DNA of 64,000 nucleotides from Hysterangium stoloniferum. Its lineage: Eukaryota > Basidiomycota > Agaricomycetes > Hysterangiales > Hysterangiaceae. Below the pieces are notes generated by a model. It had not been told where the DNA came from. It was given only the letters and a program-made list of their open reading frames with translations, and searched no databases. Below, in pieces: positions 22,951-33,886 of this stretch. Position numbers and translations under genes: made by a program. How positions within the stretch are numbered: the stretch's first letter is position 1; each line of letters begins with the position of its first letter. The stretch spans positions 62,001 to 126,000 of the forward strand of contig WHVD01000040.1 of assembly GCA_015178975.1 (NCBI GenBank), in the 5' to 3' direction.

Positions 22951-23829
22951 ACACTTGGAACACAGACGAGCGTTGGAGGAGTCTATCGGCAGGAAAGTCA
23001 ATGGTCGATTCTTTTCGGTTATCCCAGGTCTACATCCTTTTTCGTTCTGCCCAGGTCTTTAGGGGTTCTTGCTCCGTAAAACGCGCAAGCTCTGTCTTTT
23101 TGGCGTCTCGTGGGTACATCTAGACCATTAGACCTTCAGGCATTGGCGTTCTTCTCTCGTTTAGATTCATAGAGGTGTAGTGTTGTGCATAGTTGTCCTT
23201 GTCGCAAAATATAGTTTGGTTTATTCTACTCTGTGCCTAGAGTTTGGAGGGGTAAAACTACTTCTTCGACTTATTTGACATCGTTGCAGATTCTGTGCAT
23301 AGATACAGACGCCTCTCCGGAGATTGCTTAATCGGAAATAGATTGTTGCCATGAGTAACATACCAAGATGAAATAAGATTAATTCGTTCGGAATATCCAA
23401 AGGAAAGCCAGACTTGCAGTGATCGACAAAGAAATTCAATAGCATTCCATCATAAAAGTTATAGTATAGAGTCGTTTTTTGTTCCATTTGTGGCTCATAC
23501 CTAGGTAGGGCGGGGTAATAAGCTGGGTGCCAGACCGATATGTCTGAATCGACAGGCATGAATTGTGCGAAGGAAAAATTGGTGAAGAAAGAATGCAGAA
23601 CTTTGATTACTCTCAATCAGACTGGACCTGTACCTTTTGCTCATTATTTAGTTGAAGCGAGTCTGTAAGTCTAGAGATGAGCCAAGGTTATCCCTCTAAG
23701 CTGGACAGTGGACTGAATATCGTGCGATCTCTCAACAATTATAAGTATCTGTTAAGGCATGTGATCTAGCCTAGAGAAACTTTTTCAAAGTGAATAAAGT
23801 TTATTAATTATTTACAATTACATACAATT
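22951..23829. other. 3' flank of GNPDA, with a minus frame of unknown status
   Basis: Sequence to about 23200 is CpG-containing host 3' flank. A 131-codon minus frame (23221-23616) has no recognisable motif or introns; I list it here and do not call it a gene. Confidence 0.35.
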
Positions 23830-24860
23830 ATATACTTTTTTATATTCACTAAATTCCTTCTGCAACTTTGTGGAATACTTACTTATGGGTCAATAATAAC
23901 ATCTTTAACACTACATTCACAGTTATATCAGTGTCACAGAGCAGGATGTTCACTCTTCTCCAATTTGTCCCTCTTGAAACACCAACATAAAACTGTCCAT
24001 GTGAGAAGACAGGAGTGCACAGTGTTAAGATCTAAGCTGAAAAGGGGAGGGAGGCTCTAAGTCGGAGGTCCAATGATTGGAAATGAAGTAATCAGGGGGC
24101 CAACAATAGAGATTGTACTAGTTGGGGGGTCTGACTCTATTAATGTAATGGAGCTTGGCTTCAACTTATGTGTTGCATCCTAATACAAATTGTTAGGGTG
24201 CTCAGGTATTTCAAACAGAGTGGATAGTATGATAGAGATGAAGTTCAACACTTAGCTCAATCAGCTGGGGGGCCAAAATACTAAGGGTTGTGAAGTAAGA
24301 GTTTGTAGCTTGCCAAGAACATCATTGAGGGTATTGAGAAGGGAGGAAAGGGACTGGGAACTAATAGAGGGTAATCTAAGTCATTTTTTGAACTAAAGAA
24401 TTGTAGTATACATGAAGAAGATTTATGTATACTACAATGAGATGGATGACTGGAGGGCCAATGAAGGAAGCAAAGGGTAAAGTGGATCATAAGAAGTTGA
24501 TGATGAGGTGGGAAGACTAGATGTAATATACTAAGCATATTAGAGAGGTCTGAGGTGGCAAGTGAGACATGTAAGAGGGAGATGGTGATTGGAGAGTGAA
24601 GCAGGACAGAGACAGAATGGAATGCTGGAAAGCCAACTACTATAGTGAAACAAGTATTGGGGGCATTGTGATTGGTGATAGCTTGGGTGGGGTCTTGACA
24701 GTGAGACACCAAGGGGTTTTGAGTCTAAAACAGGTCATGGAGGTCCAAAATGACAGGATCCTAACACGCAGATACAATCCAACTAATTTTAAAGATTGAC
24801 CCTGTGACTTCTTGATAGTCATAGCACACCCAAGGAGGTTGTCTGTAATCATTATAATAT
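23830..24860 (-). pseudogene. Helitron helicase C-terminus, split by an LTR
   Basis: Pif1-type helicase end of a Helitron replicase. The part right of the LTR reads CAMTIKKSQGQSLKLVGLYL (24772-24850) and the part left of it reads PVFSHGQFYVGVSRGTNWRR then VNILLCDTDIT (23900-24017). Removing the LTR and one TSD copy joins them in frame (LYLRTPVFSHG). The upstream helicase and Rep domains are absent. Confidence 0.85.
24023..24766 (-). repeat. solo LTR, family E, in Helitron helicase
   Basis: Runs TGTTAAGATCTAAGC to AGGATCCTAACA. Flanks are CACAG (24018-24022) and CGCAG (24767-24771), a TSD with one transition. Shared motif at 24150-24181. Confidence 0.88.
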
Positions 24861-25048
24861 CAAATGTTTACTAATAAAAGCAAGATTGCTGCAAAACTCA
24901 TCTTTAAATAGTGGTATCTATTCTGAGACTATTAAATACTTTTGTTAGTAATTTGTTTTTTAAAGCTAAACTGTAGTTATTTCCCAGTAAAATATGTGAG
25001 ATGCCATTGGAGATTTTTCATTTCATGACTTTCTTTATTAAGTGAAGC

Positions 25049-25175
25049 TGTTAGGATACATACACGGTGGGTTTCCGGAGAAACCTGCAGGTTATCCAGT
25101 AGGACTTGGCTTCAGCTTATAGGCTGTGCCCTTGTGAGATCATGTTGTCCAATTTCAGACAGGTGGACAGGAATA
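25049..25175 (-). repeat. chromovirus LTR fragment (family A)
   Basis: TGTTAGGATACATACACGG to GACAGGAATAC matches the first 130 bp of 28822-29641, including the shared motif at 25101-25136. Truncated on the right. Confidence 0.75.
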
Positions 25176-25193
25176 CTCTATAAACAAAACACT

Positions 25194-26406
25194 AATAAAA
25201 TCACATGGAAGGGTTTTGTCCCTGGTATAAAAAGAACACAAATCAAACAATCTAGTACTTGGTATAGCCTCCCTTGGCCTTTAAAACAGCCTCAACCCTC
25301 CTAGGCATACTCTCTATTAAGTTCTGACAAGTAGAGGCAGGGATCTTCTTCTACTCTGTCTGAACCCTCTCCCACAACTCATGAATACTCTTGGGTGCCA
25401 CTTCATACTCTCCCAGTGCCTTTTTGAGGTAATACCAGAGGTGTTCAATTGGATTAAGGTCAGCAGACTGAGTTGGCGACCACAAATCCATTGTCCTTAA
25501 ACCAATTGGTGGTCTTCTTGCTCTTGTGTTTGAGGTCATTGTCTTGCTGAAAGACCACATCTTCTGTGTTCTTGCCACAATACTCCATGGTTGCTTGAAG
25601 TTCATCATCCAGAATGCTAACATAAAGGTCACCATCCATCCTTCCATCAATCTTGGTGGAATATCCTAGTCCTTTCCATAACATACAGCCCCACAAAATC
25701 AGAGTTCCTCCTCCAAACTTAACTGTACCCTCGACCAGCCTATCACTGAGTCCCTCTCCTGCCCTTTTCCACACCCACTTCCTCCCATCTGACCCCAAAC
25801 AATTGATTTTTGTCTCATTTGACCAAACAACCCTCTTCCAGTCATCCACAGTCCAGTCCTTGTGTGCCAGAGCAAAGTGCCTTCCTATGCCTCTTAATGA
25901 GTGAAGGCCTTCACCACAGCCCTCATTACAGCCTTCTTGAGTGCTCTATGAACAGTCTTCACTGAAATGGACTCTCCAGTCATATTTTGAAGTATTTTGA
26001 TGACCTCAGTGGCATGTTCTGCCTTCTGAGAAGTGATTTATTGGATGGAATAATGAATATCTGAGGGAGAAAGCTTGGATGGCCACTAGGTGCTTTGGCA
26101 AGTGATGGGCAATGGGTAAAGCAAATTTGATATAGTAGACAGACCTCTTCCAGTGATTGCAGAGATCTGAGAAGCAGACTTGCCCTTATTGAGCAAAGTG
26201 AGAATGTGGCTAACCTGAGCAGGAGTAAGAGCTTTCATGGTGTAGAATGTTGAGTTGTGGGATGTTGTTGAACTAGAAAGTGAACAGCTATATATATATC
26301 TAATTTTGATAGGTCACATGATTAAATAAAACCTTATTTGCAGATAATCAATAAGGTTTTGTGCTAATCATGTGACTGGGACAAAACCCTTCCAATGTGA
26401 TTTTGT
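25194..26406 (-). mobile_element. Tc1/mariner-like transposon, inactive
   Basis: Inverted ends: ATCACATGGAAGGGTTTTGT near 25200 and its complement ACAAAACCCTTCCAATGTGA near 26385. The minus-strand transposase keeps VVWSNETKINCLGSDGRKW (the first catalytic Asp of the usual SDE is Asn), GGGTLILWGCM, VFQQDNDLKHKSKKT (second Asp) and SADLNPIEHLWYYLKKAL (third acidic residue). A frameshift near 25500-25560 separates the last two, and the N-terminal helix-turn-helix (about 25900-26240) is broken. Family length would be about 340 residues. It is not expected to be active. Confidence 0.85.
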
Positions 26407-26521
26407 AATTATTTTATTTATAGCATGGGAAATACTAATGATTATGTCATAATATTTTAAGGGGCATATAGATAACATATAGACCTAACCAACCACCAAA
26501 TTTCAGGTCTGTATTTATGGT

Positions 26522-26588
26522 GGTTCTTGAGTTATTCAAGAATCCTTGCACAACTAAAAATTATTGGAAGGGTTTTGTCCCTCACTGT
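26522..26588 (+). repeat. Tc1-like terminal segment, copy 1
   Basis: Contains TTGAGTTATTCAAGAATCC and GGAAGGGTTTTGTCCCTCAC, ending at TA. It matches 27254-27325 in the same orientation, with a chromovirus LTR between them. Confidence 0.6.
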
Positions 26589-26602
26589 ATATAGGTGGCT
26601 TC

Positions 26603-27243
26603 TGTTACGACTGGAATTCCCGCTGGACTCCGGGCACTAACTTATATGCACCCACACCCTATACGCACCCATTGTCAGTTCACTGGAATTCCTGCCAGAC
26701 TCTGTACGTCAGACTTGTCTACATTCGACTTTGTTATGTCATGTGTCAGTCACTGGAATACCCACCAGACTCTGTCCCTGTCTATGTCTGACCTCATCCC
26801 ATGTGTCAGTCACCGGACCCTGCTTGGAAAACCCATCATCACTCTAACTGAACCCCGTTCCCATTTTAGTCAAATGACCTGTCACGATTCAGACTCCACT
26901 CTGTTCCGTCCCATTCCTAACACCAAATTTGGTGTTTACTATTCTCGTTTTATGTTTTGCTAGTTCTGTTTCATTATTACTGGATCTGGTATGTCATTCA
27001 TTCCACAGTCTATATAGTCTGGCAGATGTTGTACATACATTCCAGTCAGAAAATTGCCTTAGATTCCCCCCAGTAATCTAATACCTTTTCTGCTCTAAAC
27101 TCCTCCTTGAATCACACTGCTCTTGCTAGTCAGAGCCCACAGGCTCCAATGCATCTATCTCTCTTATTTATCTCAACTCCCCGACCCCTCGACCCACAAC
27201 CTCCGACTACGACCCCTTGACCCACGAACCCTGCCCAGACTCC
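26603..27243 (+). repeat. truncated chromovirus LTR (family A)
   Basis: Starts TGTTACGACTGGAATTCC and contains ACACCAAATTTGGTGTTTAC, the TATATAGTCTGGCAG promoter and CAGTCAGAAAATTG. It stops within CCCAGACTCC, missing the last 150 bp or so including the shared motif. Confidence 0.85.
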
Positions 27244-27253
27244 CTTTAGCTAC

Positions 27254-27325
27254 ATGGCTTTTGAGTTATTCAAGAATATTTGCACAACTAAAAAACATTG
27301 GAAGGGTTTTGTCCCTCACTGTATT
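27254..27325 (+). repeat. Tc1-like terminal segment, copy 2
   Basis: Second copy of the 26522-26588 segment, joined to the broken end of the LTR. The joint implies a deletion or recombination between elements. Confidence 0.6.
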
Positions 27326-27920
27326 CTGGGTATGTTGAATCAAGTAGAAATCTGTTCAGATTGACAGATCCATTTGTGAAGATCCATTCCTGGAAACTCT
27401 TCAGAGTATTTCCCAGATATTATCTCTGGGTCCAAACCATCTTCCAGACCAGTATCAAGATCCGGAATCCACTGGAACCCAACCCTCATCCCTTCAAGGC
27501 AAATCCCATTCTGGTATTCTGCCCTCATTTAGACACCTCCTGTTATGACCCAGAACTCATCAGACTCTACCCTTCAGTAGTTGACTTCTACACATGTTCT
27601 GTGGTCATTTCCCAGCCCAGACTCCCAGTCAGACTCCCATCTCTGATCTGACTTTCAACCCCCAAGTCTCTGATCTGACTTTCTGACATCCACCTCAATA
27701 TCCAATATGACATCCACCTCAATATCTGACCCTGACTTCTGACTATGGAACATTCATAGTTCCCATACTTCTGGATCCCATCCTTGTTCCATATATGGTA
27801 ACTTGTTGATTGATAAGTATTCACTCATTTGTTTACTGTATTCCCATTTTGGAATCTTCATCCTAATCTGGTTTATTGTGATCTTAGTTTGTAGTACAAT
27901 AGTGGTAACTTCTATATAGT
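27326..27920. other. unassigned, with short local repeats
   Basis: No gene. Short repeated phrases occur at 27610-27740, such as CTCTGATCTGACTTTC twice and GACATCCACCTCAATATC twice. Confidence 0.4.
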
Positions 27921-28821
27921 TGTCATGTATTTCTAGGTTTTTCCCCATTTTTAACCAATCTCCCCTAACAAATTGCCAAAAAGAAGATTTAAATGTATTT
28001 ATATTGTGACAATAGAATTATACAATATTCTCCTGATTTACCCGAAAATTATGCAATTTATTTCGTAATTTTATCTCGTAAACTGGGAGCTACGAAATTT
28101 CTATCTTTTATTCTTTTTTAATTAATATGTCATTCACCAGTGACTCAGCGCTTATGCACAACGCGAGAGAGATCATGTGATATTCACATGACATTTCAAA
28201 CTCCGACAAGGCCAAAATGCAATGTAAAATAATCATGCATAATCAAGGCAATATATATTATTATAATAAAATAGTATTATATTTATAATTAACTAAAAGT
28301 AAATATAATAACTATATATGTAATGATATCAAACCGGCCACCTGGTGCTTATTACGCGAAACATGGGAAAATCATCACAACGAGTGACAGTTGTCACAGT
28401 AGTCACCCAGCAGTCACAAGACACATGACAGTCACACACCATGACAGATATCATACATGCACAGATGTGGAAAACATTATGTCATCATGTATGCTACTGC
28501 AGAAAAACCTGGAAACTCCTGGAATATTCCAGTGGCTTCCAAAGGAACAAATAGTTAATAATATATCCAAATAGATAGAATATTGTAGAATATTCTGGAA
28601 AATTCTAAATGACATCATTCATCCCAGAATGACGTCATTAAATCTTCTAGAATCTTCTAAAATGTCTCAGACTAAAATGTACATATATAAGGAGCTCAGC
28701 TCCAGCCTTGAATAGAATATCTTATCATCTAATCAATTTAACCAATTATCACCACACCTGTGTGCCACTGCAGCAGCAGTTATATTCCACCCCTAGTTGG
28801 GCTGTTGGACAAATATATAAT
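27921..28821 (+). repeat. left part of a split family C LTR
   Basis: Begins near TGTCATGTATTTCTAGG, contains ACCAATCTCCCCTAACAAAT and the promoter TATATAAGGAGCTCAGCTCC (28684), and ends at GGGCTGTTGGACAAATATATAA where the chromovirus LTR starts. It is an inverted copy of part of 33887-35710. The rest resumes at 38387. Confidence 0.75.
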
Positions 28822-29641
28822 GTTAGGGTATGTACACGGTGGGTCTCCAAAGAAACCCATGGGATTTCTGGTAGGACTTGGCTTCAGCTTATAGGCTGCA
28901 CCCTTGTGAGATCGTGTTGTCCAATTTCAGACAGGTGGACGGGAATCCTGGGGAGTCTGGGTGGGGTTCATGGGTCGAGGGGTCGTAGGTTGGAGGTTGT
29001 GGGTCGAGAGGTCGGGTAGTCGAGATAAATAAGAGAGATAGATGCATCAGAGCCCATGGGCTCCAGCTAGCGAGAGCAGTGCAATTCAAGGAGGAGTTTA
29101 GAGCGGAAAATGTATTAGATTACTGGGGGGAATCTAAGCCGATTTTCTGACTGGATTCTATGTACAACATCTGCCAGACTACATAGACTGTGGAATGAAT
29201 GACATACCAAACCCAGTAATAATGAAACGGAACTAGCAAAACATAAAATGAGAATAGTAAACACCAAATTGGTGTTAGGAATGGGACAGAACGGAGCGGA
29301 GTCTGAATCGTGACAAATCATGAACCATAATGGGAAACAGAGCAGGAGCAGAGTCCGAATTGTGACAGGTCATTAGACTAAAACAGGAATGGGGCTCAGT
29401 TAGAGGGATGACGGGTTTTCTGAGTGGGGTCTGGTGACTGATGCGTGGGATGAGGTTGGACATAGACAGGGACGGAGTCTGGCAGGTATTCTGGTGACTG
29501 ATACACGACATAACAAAGTTGAACATGGACAAGTCTGATGTACGGAGTCTGGTGGGAATTCTGGTAAAGTGACAATTGATGTGTATGGGGTGCAGGGGTG
29601 TATAAGTTAGTGCCCAGAGTCTGGTGGGATTTCCAGTCATA
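28822..29641 (-). repeat. 3' LTR of the chromovirus
   Basis: Plus-strand view TGTTAGGGTATG to CAGTCATAACA. The sense (minus) strand starts TGTTATGACTGG and has the ACACCAATTTGGTG palindrome, a promoter and the shared motif near its 3' end (28873-28906). The polypurine tract AAAGGGAGGGTAC borders it at 29642-29654. Confidence 0.9.
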
Positions 29642-29792
29642 ACAGTACCCTCCCTTTATGCCGAAGTCCCAAAGAGGCTCTAGACCTACATAAGGTTCTT
29701 GTTGGCTACACGCATGTGTCAAAAGTCATGTTGGTTACACGTATGTGTCAAAGAGTCATGTGATCTGGAAGGTAAGGTTCAGATGTGACTAG

Positions 29793-29800
29793 CCTATATA
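29793..29800 (+). promoter_or_regulatory. TATA box of the opposite-strand accessory gene
   Basis: CCTATATAAAAATTTG lies about 60 bp upstream of the ATG at 29855, on the strand opposite to gag-pol. It is a plausible core promoter; assignment rests on position only. Confidence 0.45.
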
Positions 29801-29854
29801 AAAATTTGAAAAAATGAAATTTCTTCTTCTTTATCTCCCCCATCTTTGCCATTT

Positions 29855-30781
29855 ATGGGTCCTAAACCAATGCCAAGAAAACATATGCTGACCGCTGGGC
29901 CCTCCACAGGCACTCCATATTGGGTGCCTCTCAGCATGGCCCAATTTTTGGCACAGCGAGAGGAACAGTGCTGACAATGTGAAGAAGCAGAGAAGGAGGC
30001 CAGGGAGGCTGAGGAGGACCTGGACAGGGAGTACCAGGCAGCATTGGCCATGGGGGAAGAGGCTGTGAGGCAGAAGAAAAGAGATGAGGAGGAGGCTGCA
30101 TGGGTGGCTGTGGAAAAAGCCTGGGTAGCTGCGGAGAAAGCCCGGGTAGCTGTGTAGAGGGCTGTGGTTGTCACAGGAAAAGTAAGTCCCTCAGTTCAAG
30201 CTGTCAATTTCAACTGACTTGGTGCTTTCAGCGTAAGGTGACAGAGGTTGAGTCAGAGTCCGAGGGGGAGCCAGAGAGCCCCCAAAAGGTAAGTCTTGGG
30301 TCCATGGGAGTACCATGGAACTAACCATATCAACAGAAGGCAAGGAAGGTGGCACCAGTCCGCCTACCAACATGGAACGACCTGCGGTGTTCCAGTTGTA
30401 ATGACCAGAACACTGAATGCAACCCAAAGTCCGGGCTGCTACCAGTGCACGCACCTCAAAGTGAGGTGCTCATTGGTTCATGAGTGGGCCACGGGGTCCG
30501 GGGTGTGGGACATCAGCAGGTTGGACCGGTTTTCCAGGTTGGATGAGGTCTTGGGATGGATCACCGAGGGCATAGAGGCCCAAAATGAGTTGCTCCATAA
30601 GAGCAACAAAGTCCAAATTGTGGTGGCAAAGGAACTTTGCTGACTCTGTGAGGAGTTTTGGAAGTTCCTGGTGGAGTATGGTGGCTATGTGTATGAAGAG
30701 CTGCAAGTCGGGAGTTCTGAGGATGCTGGGTCAGATGAGGAGGCAGGGAAAAAACACAGCCCCATAGATGTAGATGAATAA
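29855..30781 (+). pseudogene. antisense accessory gene of the chromovirus, spliced, C6-like
   Basis: A gene on the strand opposite to gag-pol, ending about 190 bp from the pol stop. Exons 29855-30181, 30232-30288 and 30337-30781 are separated by two phase-0 introns that keep GTAAGT donors and CAG acceptors. Exon 1 opens MGPKPMPRKHMLTAGPSTGT then PYWVPLSMAQFLAQREEQC, and forms a long acidic/alanine coil (EKEAREAEEDLDREYQAA). Exon 2 is acidic (EVESESEGEPESP). Exon 3 has LRCSSCNDQNTECNP then, after a 1-nt shift, CYQCTHLKVRCS, spacing C-x2-C-x6-C and C-x2-C-x5-C like a C6 zinc cluster, and ends GSDEEAGKKHSPIDVDE. TGA and TAG stops in exon 1 fit C-to-T decay. The function is unknown; DNA or RNA binding is inferred from the cysteines. 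Confidence 0.65.
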
Positions 30782-30971
30782 AATAATAAAAGTTTAATAA
30801 TAATTTTGAAAATAAAAGTAAAGCGTGAAAAAGTCATAAAAGTCAAAGTCCGTGGAAAATCTGCTTAGGGACTTGAAAGACATGTCAGAACCTGTAAAAG
30901 CAAAGAGAGACATAGGGCAACAGGGAATAATGAAAATGAGTCCAAATGTAACACAGGGTCCACAGGTGTGG

Positions 30972-32193
30972 TCAGAGAGATGATAGTGGTCCAAATTTGA
31001 GTGGGTAAGCTGTATGAAAGTCAGTAACGATTTCTGTGGCATTACCGAGTTCCGTGGCCAAAATCCATGAAGTTTCTTCATCGGTGCCCTCATAACCTGC
31101 CCACTTGACCAAGTAAAGCAGTTTACAAGTGCATCGACGCTTGTCAATTTTCAAATGTAAAATTTGTGAGATTTCAAACTCGGGTTCTCCGTCAATAATG
31201 ACTGGAGGAGGCAGAGATTGCATGCAATCTGGGATAGTGTTGGCAGTACAAGGTTCTAACATAGAAACATGAAATACCGGGTGTACCGCGTGCATGCTAT
31301 CTGGAAGCTGTAGGGTCCAAGAGACTGAACCTACTTGTGCGATAATTTCAAAAGGACCTAAATATTTTTCAGCAAGCTTTTTTGATGGATGGGTAGTACT
31401 AAAGAATTGAGCTTTGACAAAAACACGATCGCCAATCTTGAAGTTGGGTGGCAGGATCCAGTGTTTGTCTGCTGAAAGTTGATATTGCTCTTGGGCAGAC
31501 TTAATTGCAGTCCAGAGTTCCTCATGGAGCTCATGGAGGTCTGTGGTGAAACTCTTGAGCATGGGCAGAGGTGAGATTTCATTCTGGATGTACTGTAATA
31601 TTTGGATTATATCCTTTATTTTCAAAGAACGGGGAAATGCCAGTTGTGGCCGAGGATGCATTGTTGTAAGCAAATTCTGCAAGTGGTAACAAGGATTTCC
31701 AATTGTCCTGTTGGTAATTGCAATATATGCGGAGATATTGTTCCAATGTCTGATTGACATGTTCAGTTTGTCCATCACCTTCCAGGTGATGTCTGGATGT
31801 GAAATGTAGTTTCATGTCCAAGGATTTCCTGAGGGATCTAAAGAAGTGAGATACAAACTCTGATCCTCAGTCGTAAGTTATGTGGGATGGAACTCCATGC
31901 TTGGAAAATATGTGGATAATAAAAAGTTCCGCTAACTGCACGGACATAATTGTATCATATGTAAGGATGAATATACCTTGTTTTGAGAATCTGTCAACAA
32001 TGACTAGAATGATGGAAAAGCCTTCGGAATCTGGTAGGTGTTCAATGAAATCCATAGAGATGGAATTCCACAGGTGTTCTGGTACCGGGAGTTGTTTCAA
32101 AAGGCCGTATGGCTTGTGTCGCTGAGATTTCGAGTGGGGACAAGTAGTGCAAGATTTACCATAGTGCTTAACAAATCCACAGATTCCGGGCAA
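30972..32193 (-). pseudogene. chromovirus integrase with chromodomain, broken
   Basis: Integrase catalytic core: ISMDFIEHLPDSEGFSIILV and IVDRFSKQ (first Asp), HITYD-stop-GSEFVSHF (second Asp) and EGDGQTEHVNQTLEQYLR (Glu), then LPLAEFAYNNASSATTGISP and the GPY/F-like KKLAEKYLGPFEIIAQVGS. The chromodomain lies at about 30990-31180: FEISQILHLKIDKR, YLVKWAGYEGTDEETSW, which in chromoviruses steers integration to marked chromatin. Stops at 31866 and a shift near 31580 break the frame; stop at 30972. Confidence 0.9.
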
Positions 32194-32210
32194 AGTATAT
32201 TCTCTTCTTA

Positions 32211-33886
32211 TTAATGATAGAGTTTTGTTGTACCTGAAATGTCCTGAGAGTGGATGATCATGTTTGTACTGAAGGATCCTGAGGTGAGTTGCTGATTTGT
32301 GAAAATGGGTTTCAGGTTGTGTGGGTTTACTGTGGCATAGTCATTGCTCCCCTCTTTAGGATAGACGTCCCATCGTCTAGTTAAAGTGTTGGGTTTGCCG
32401 CTGAGATGGCCAGGTCGAAAACAGATAATCATATTGAAGGCAGGTACATAGATATTCAGAAAAGTCGGCCTACCGACAGGTCAAAAGTTTTGTAGTAGAA
32501 ACGTATTCCAGGTTTTTGTGATCTGTTACAACATCAATCGGAGTTCCCAAGGCTTCCAAATAGTGTCGCCACGTTTTGAAAGCTGAAAAAATTGCCAGGA
32601 GTTCCTTATCATGAATGTCGTAATTGAGGGCTGCTCTGGTGAAAGTCTGGGACAGAAAAGCCATGGGGTGGACTTCTCTGTTGGAGTCCTGGATAGACAG
32701 AATGGCTGCAAGCACATAGTCTGAGGCATCTGTTTCAACAATGAGCGGGAAGTCCAGTTTCCAATGTGACAGGATAGGAGCTGAAGAAAAAGCATTTTTT
32801 AAAAGATTGAAAGCTTTTTGACACTTATCATTAAAATTCCACAGAGTATCCTTACGTGTAAGACAGATAAGGGGGACCGTGATGTCAGAATATCCATGGA
32901 TAAACTGTCTGTAAAAATTGGCAAAGCTGGGGAAGGATTGTATATCTTTAACTTTTCAGGGTTCAGGCCAATCTTTGATGACTTGTACTTTAGTTTCATC
33001 CATGCGGAGTCCATTGGGTCCCATAATGAAACCTAGATACTCCATGGAGTCCATGTCAAAAGTACATTTTTTACCATTTGTGAATAAACCATGTTGTCTG
33101 AGGCTCTGGAGAACTTCATGGACTTGTTTGTTGTGTTCCGTGGGATCCTCAGAGTAGATAAGAATGTCATCCAAGTAGACAATGATGCATACATTGAGCA
33201 TGCCGGAGAAAATGTTGTTGATAAAATGTTGAAAAACAGACAGAGCATTGGTGAGTCCAAAGGGCATCACCAACCACTCAAAGGCCCCAGTGGGTTCTAA
33301 AAGTGGTTTTCCATTCATTGCCCACAGAGATCTGGACCAAGTGATAGGCATGTTTGAGATCTATTTTGGTGTAAATGCATCAAGCAGATCAGATATAAGT
33401 GGAAGTGGATACTTATCCTTTTTGGTGACAGCATTGAGTCCTCTGAAATCAACACATAGTCTAAGGGATCCAACCTTTTTTCTGACAAAAAGAACGGGTG
33501 CTCCAAAAGGAGACTTTGAGGGTCTGATAAAACCTATGGACAAATGTTCATACAGGAAATTGTGGATCGCAGAAAGTTCCGTGGACAAGAGCAGGTAAAT
33601 ATGTCCTAGGGGTGGCTGGGTACCTTTTTCGAGATTGATTTTTAAGTCATATTCTCTGTGGGGCAGAAGCCAGTCAGCTTTTTGCTTACTAAAAACATCT
33701 GCTAAGTCATGATATTTCTCCGGGACGCCTTCTAGGTCAGTGGCTTGCTCAGATTCAGATACTGGGGTCGAAAAATGACCAGTTGCTTCATCAATTTTTA
33801 AGTTGATAGTGAACACCTGGGACCCATCCATTTTTGTAGCCCTAATAAAAGCTGCAGCATTAATCAGAGAAATAGACGGAGGTGCC
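32211..33886 (-). pseudogene. chromovirus reverse transcriptase and RNase H, broken
   Basis: From 33886: [53 protein letters not shown] then [39 protein letters not shown], the intact catalytic loop VYLDDILIYSEDPTEHN (about 33160), then RNase H with DASDYVLAAILSIQD-like sequence, FLSQTFTRAALNYDIHDKEL, FKTWRHYLEAL and VVTDHKNLEY. Shifts at about 33355, 32956 and 32460 and stops inactivate it. Confidence 0.9.

Noticed and set aside
23221..23616. 131-codon minus frame downstream of GNPDA
   Set aside because: No domain, signal or intron structure was seen; kept only as a note in the flank entry.
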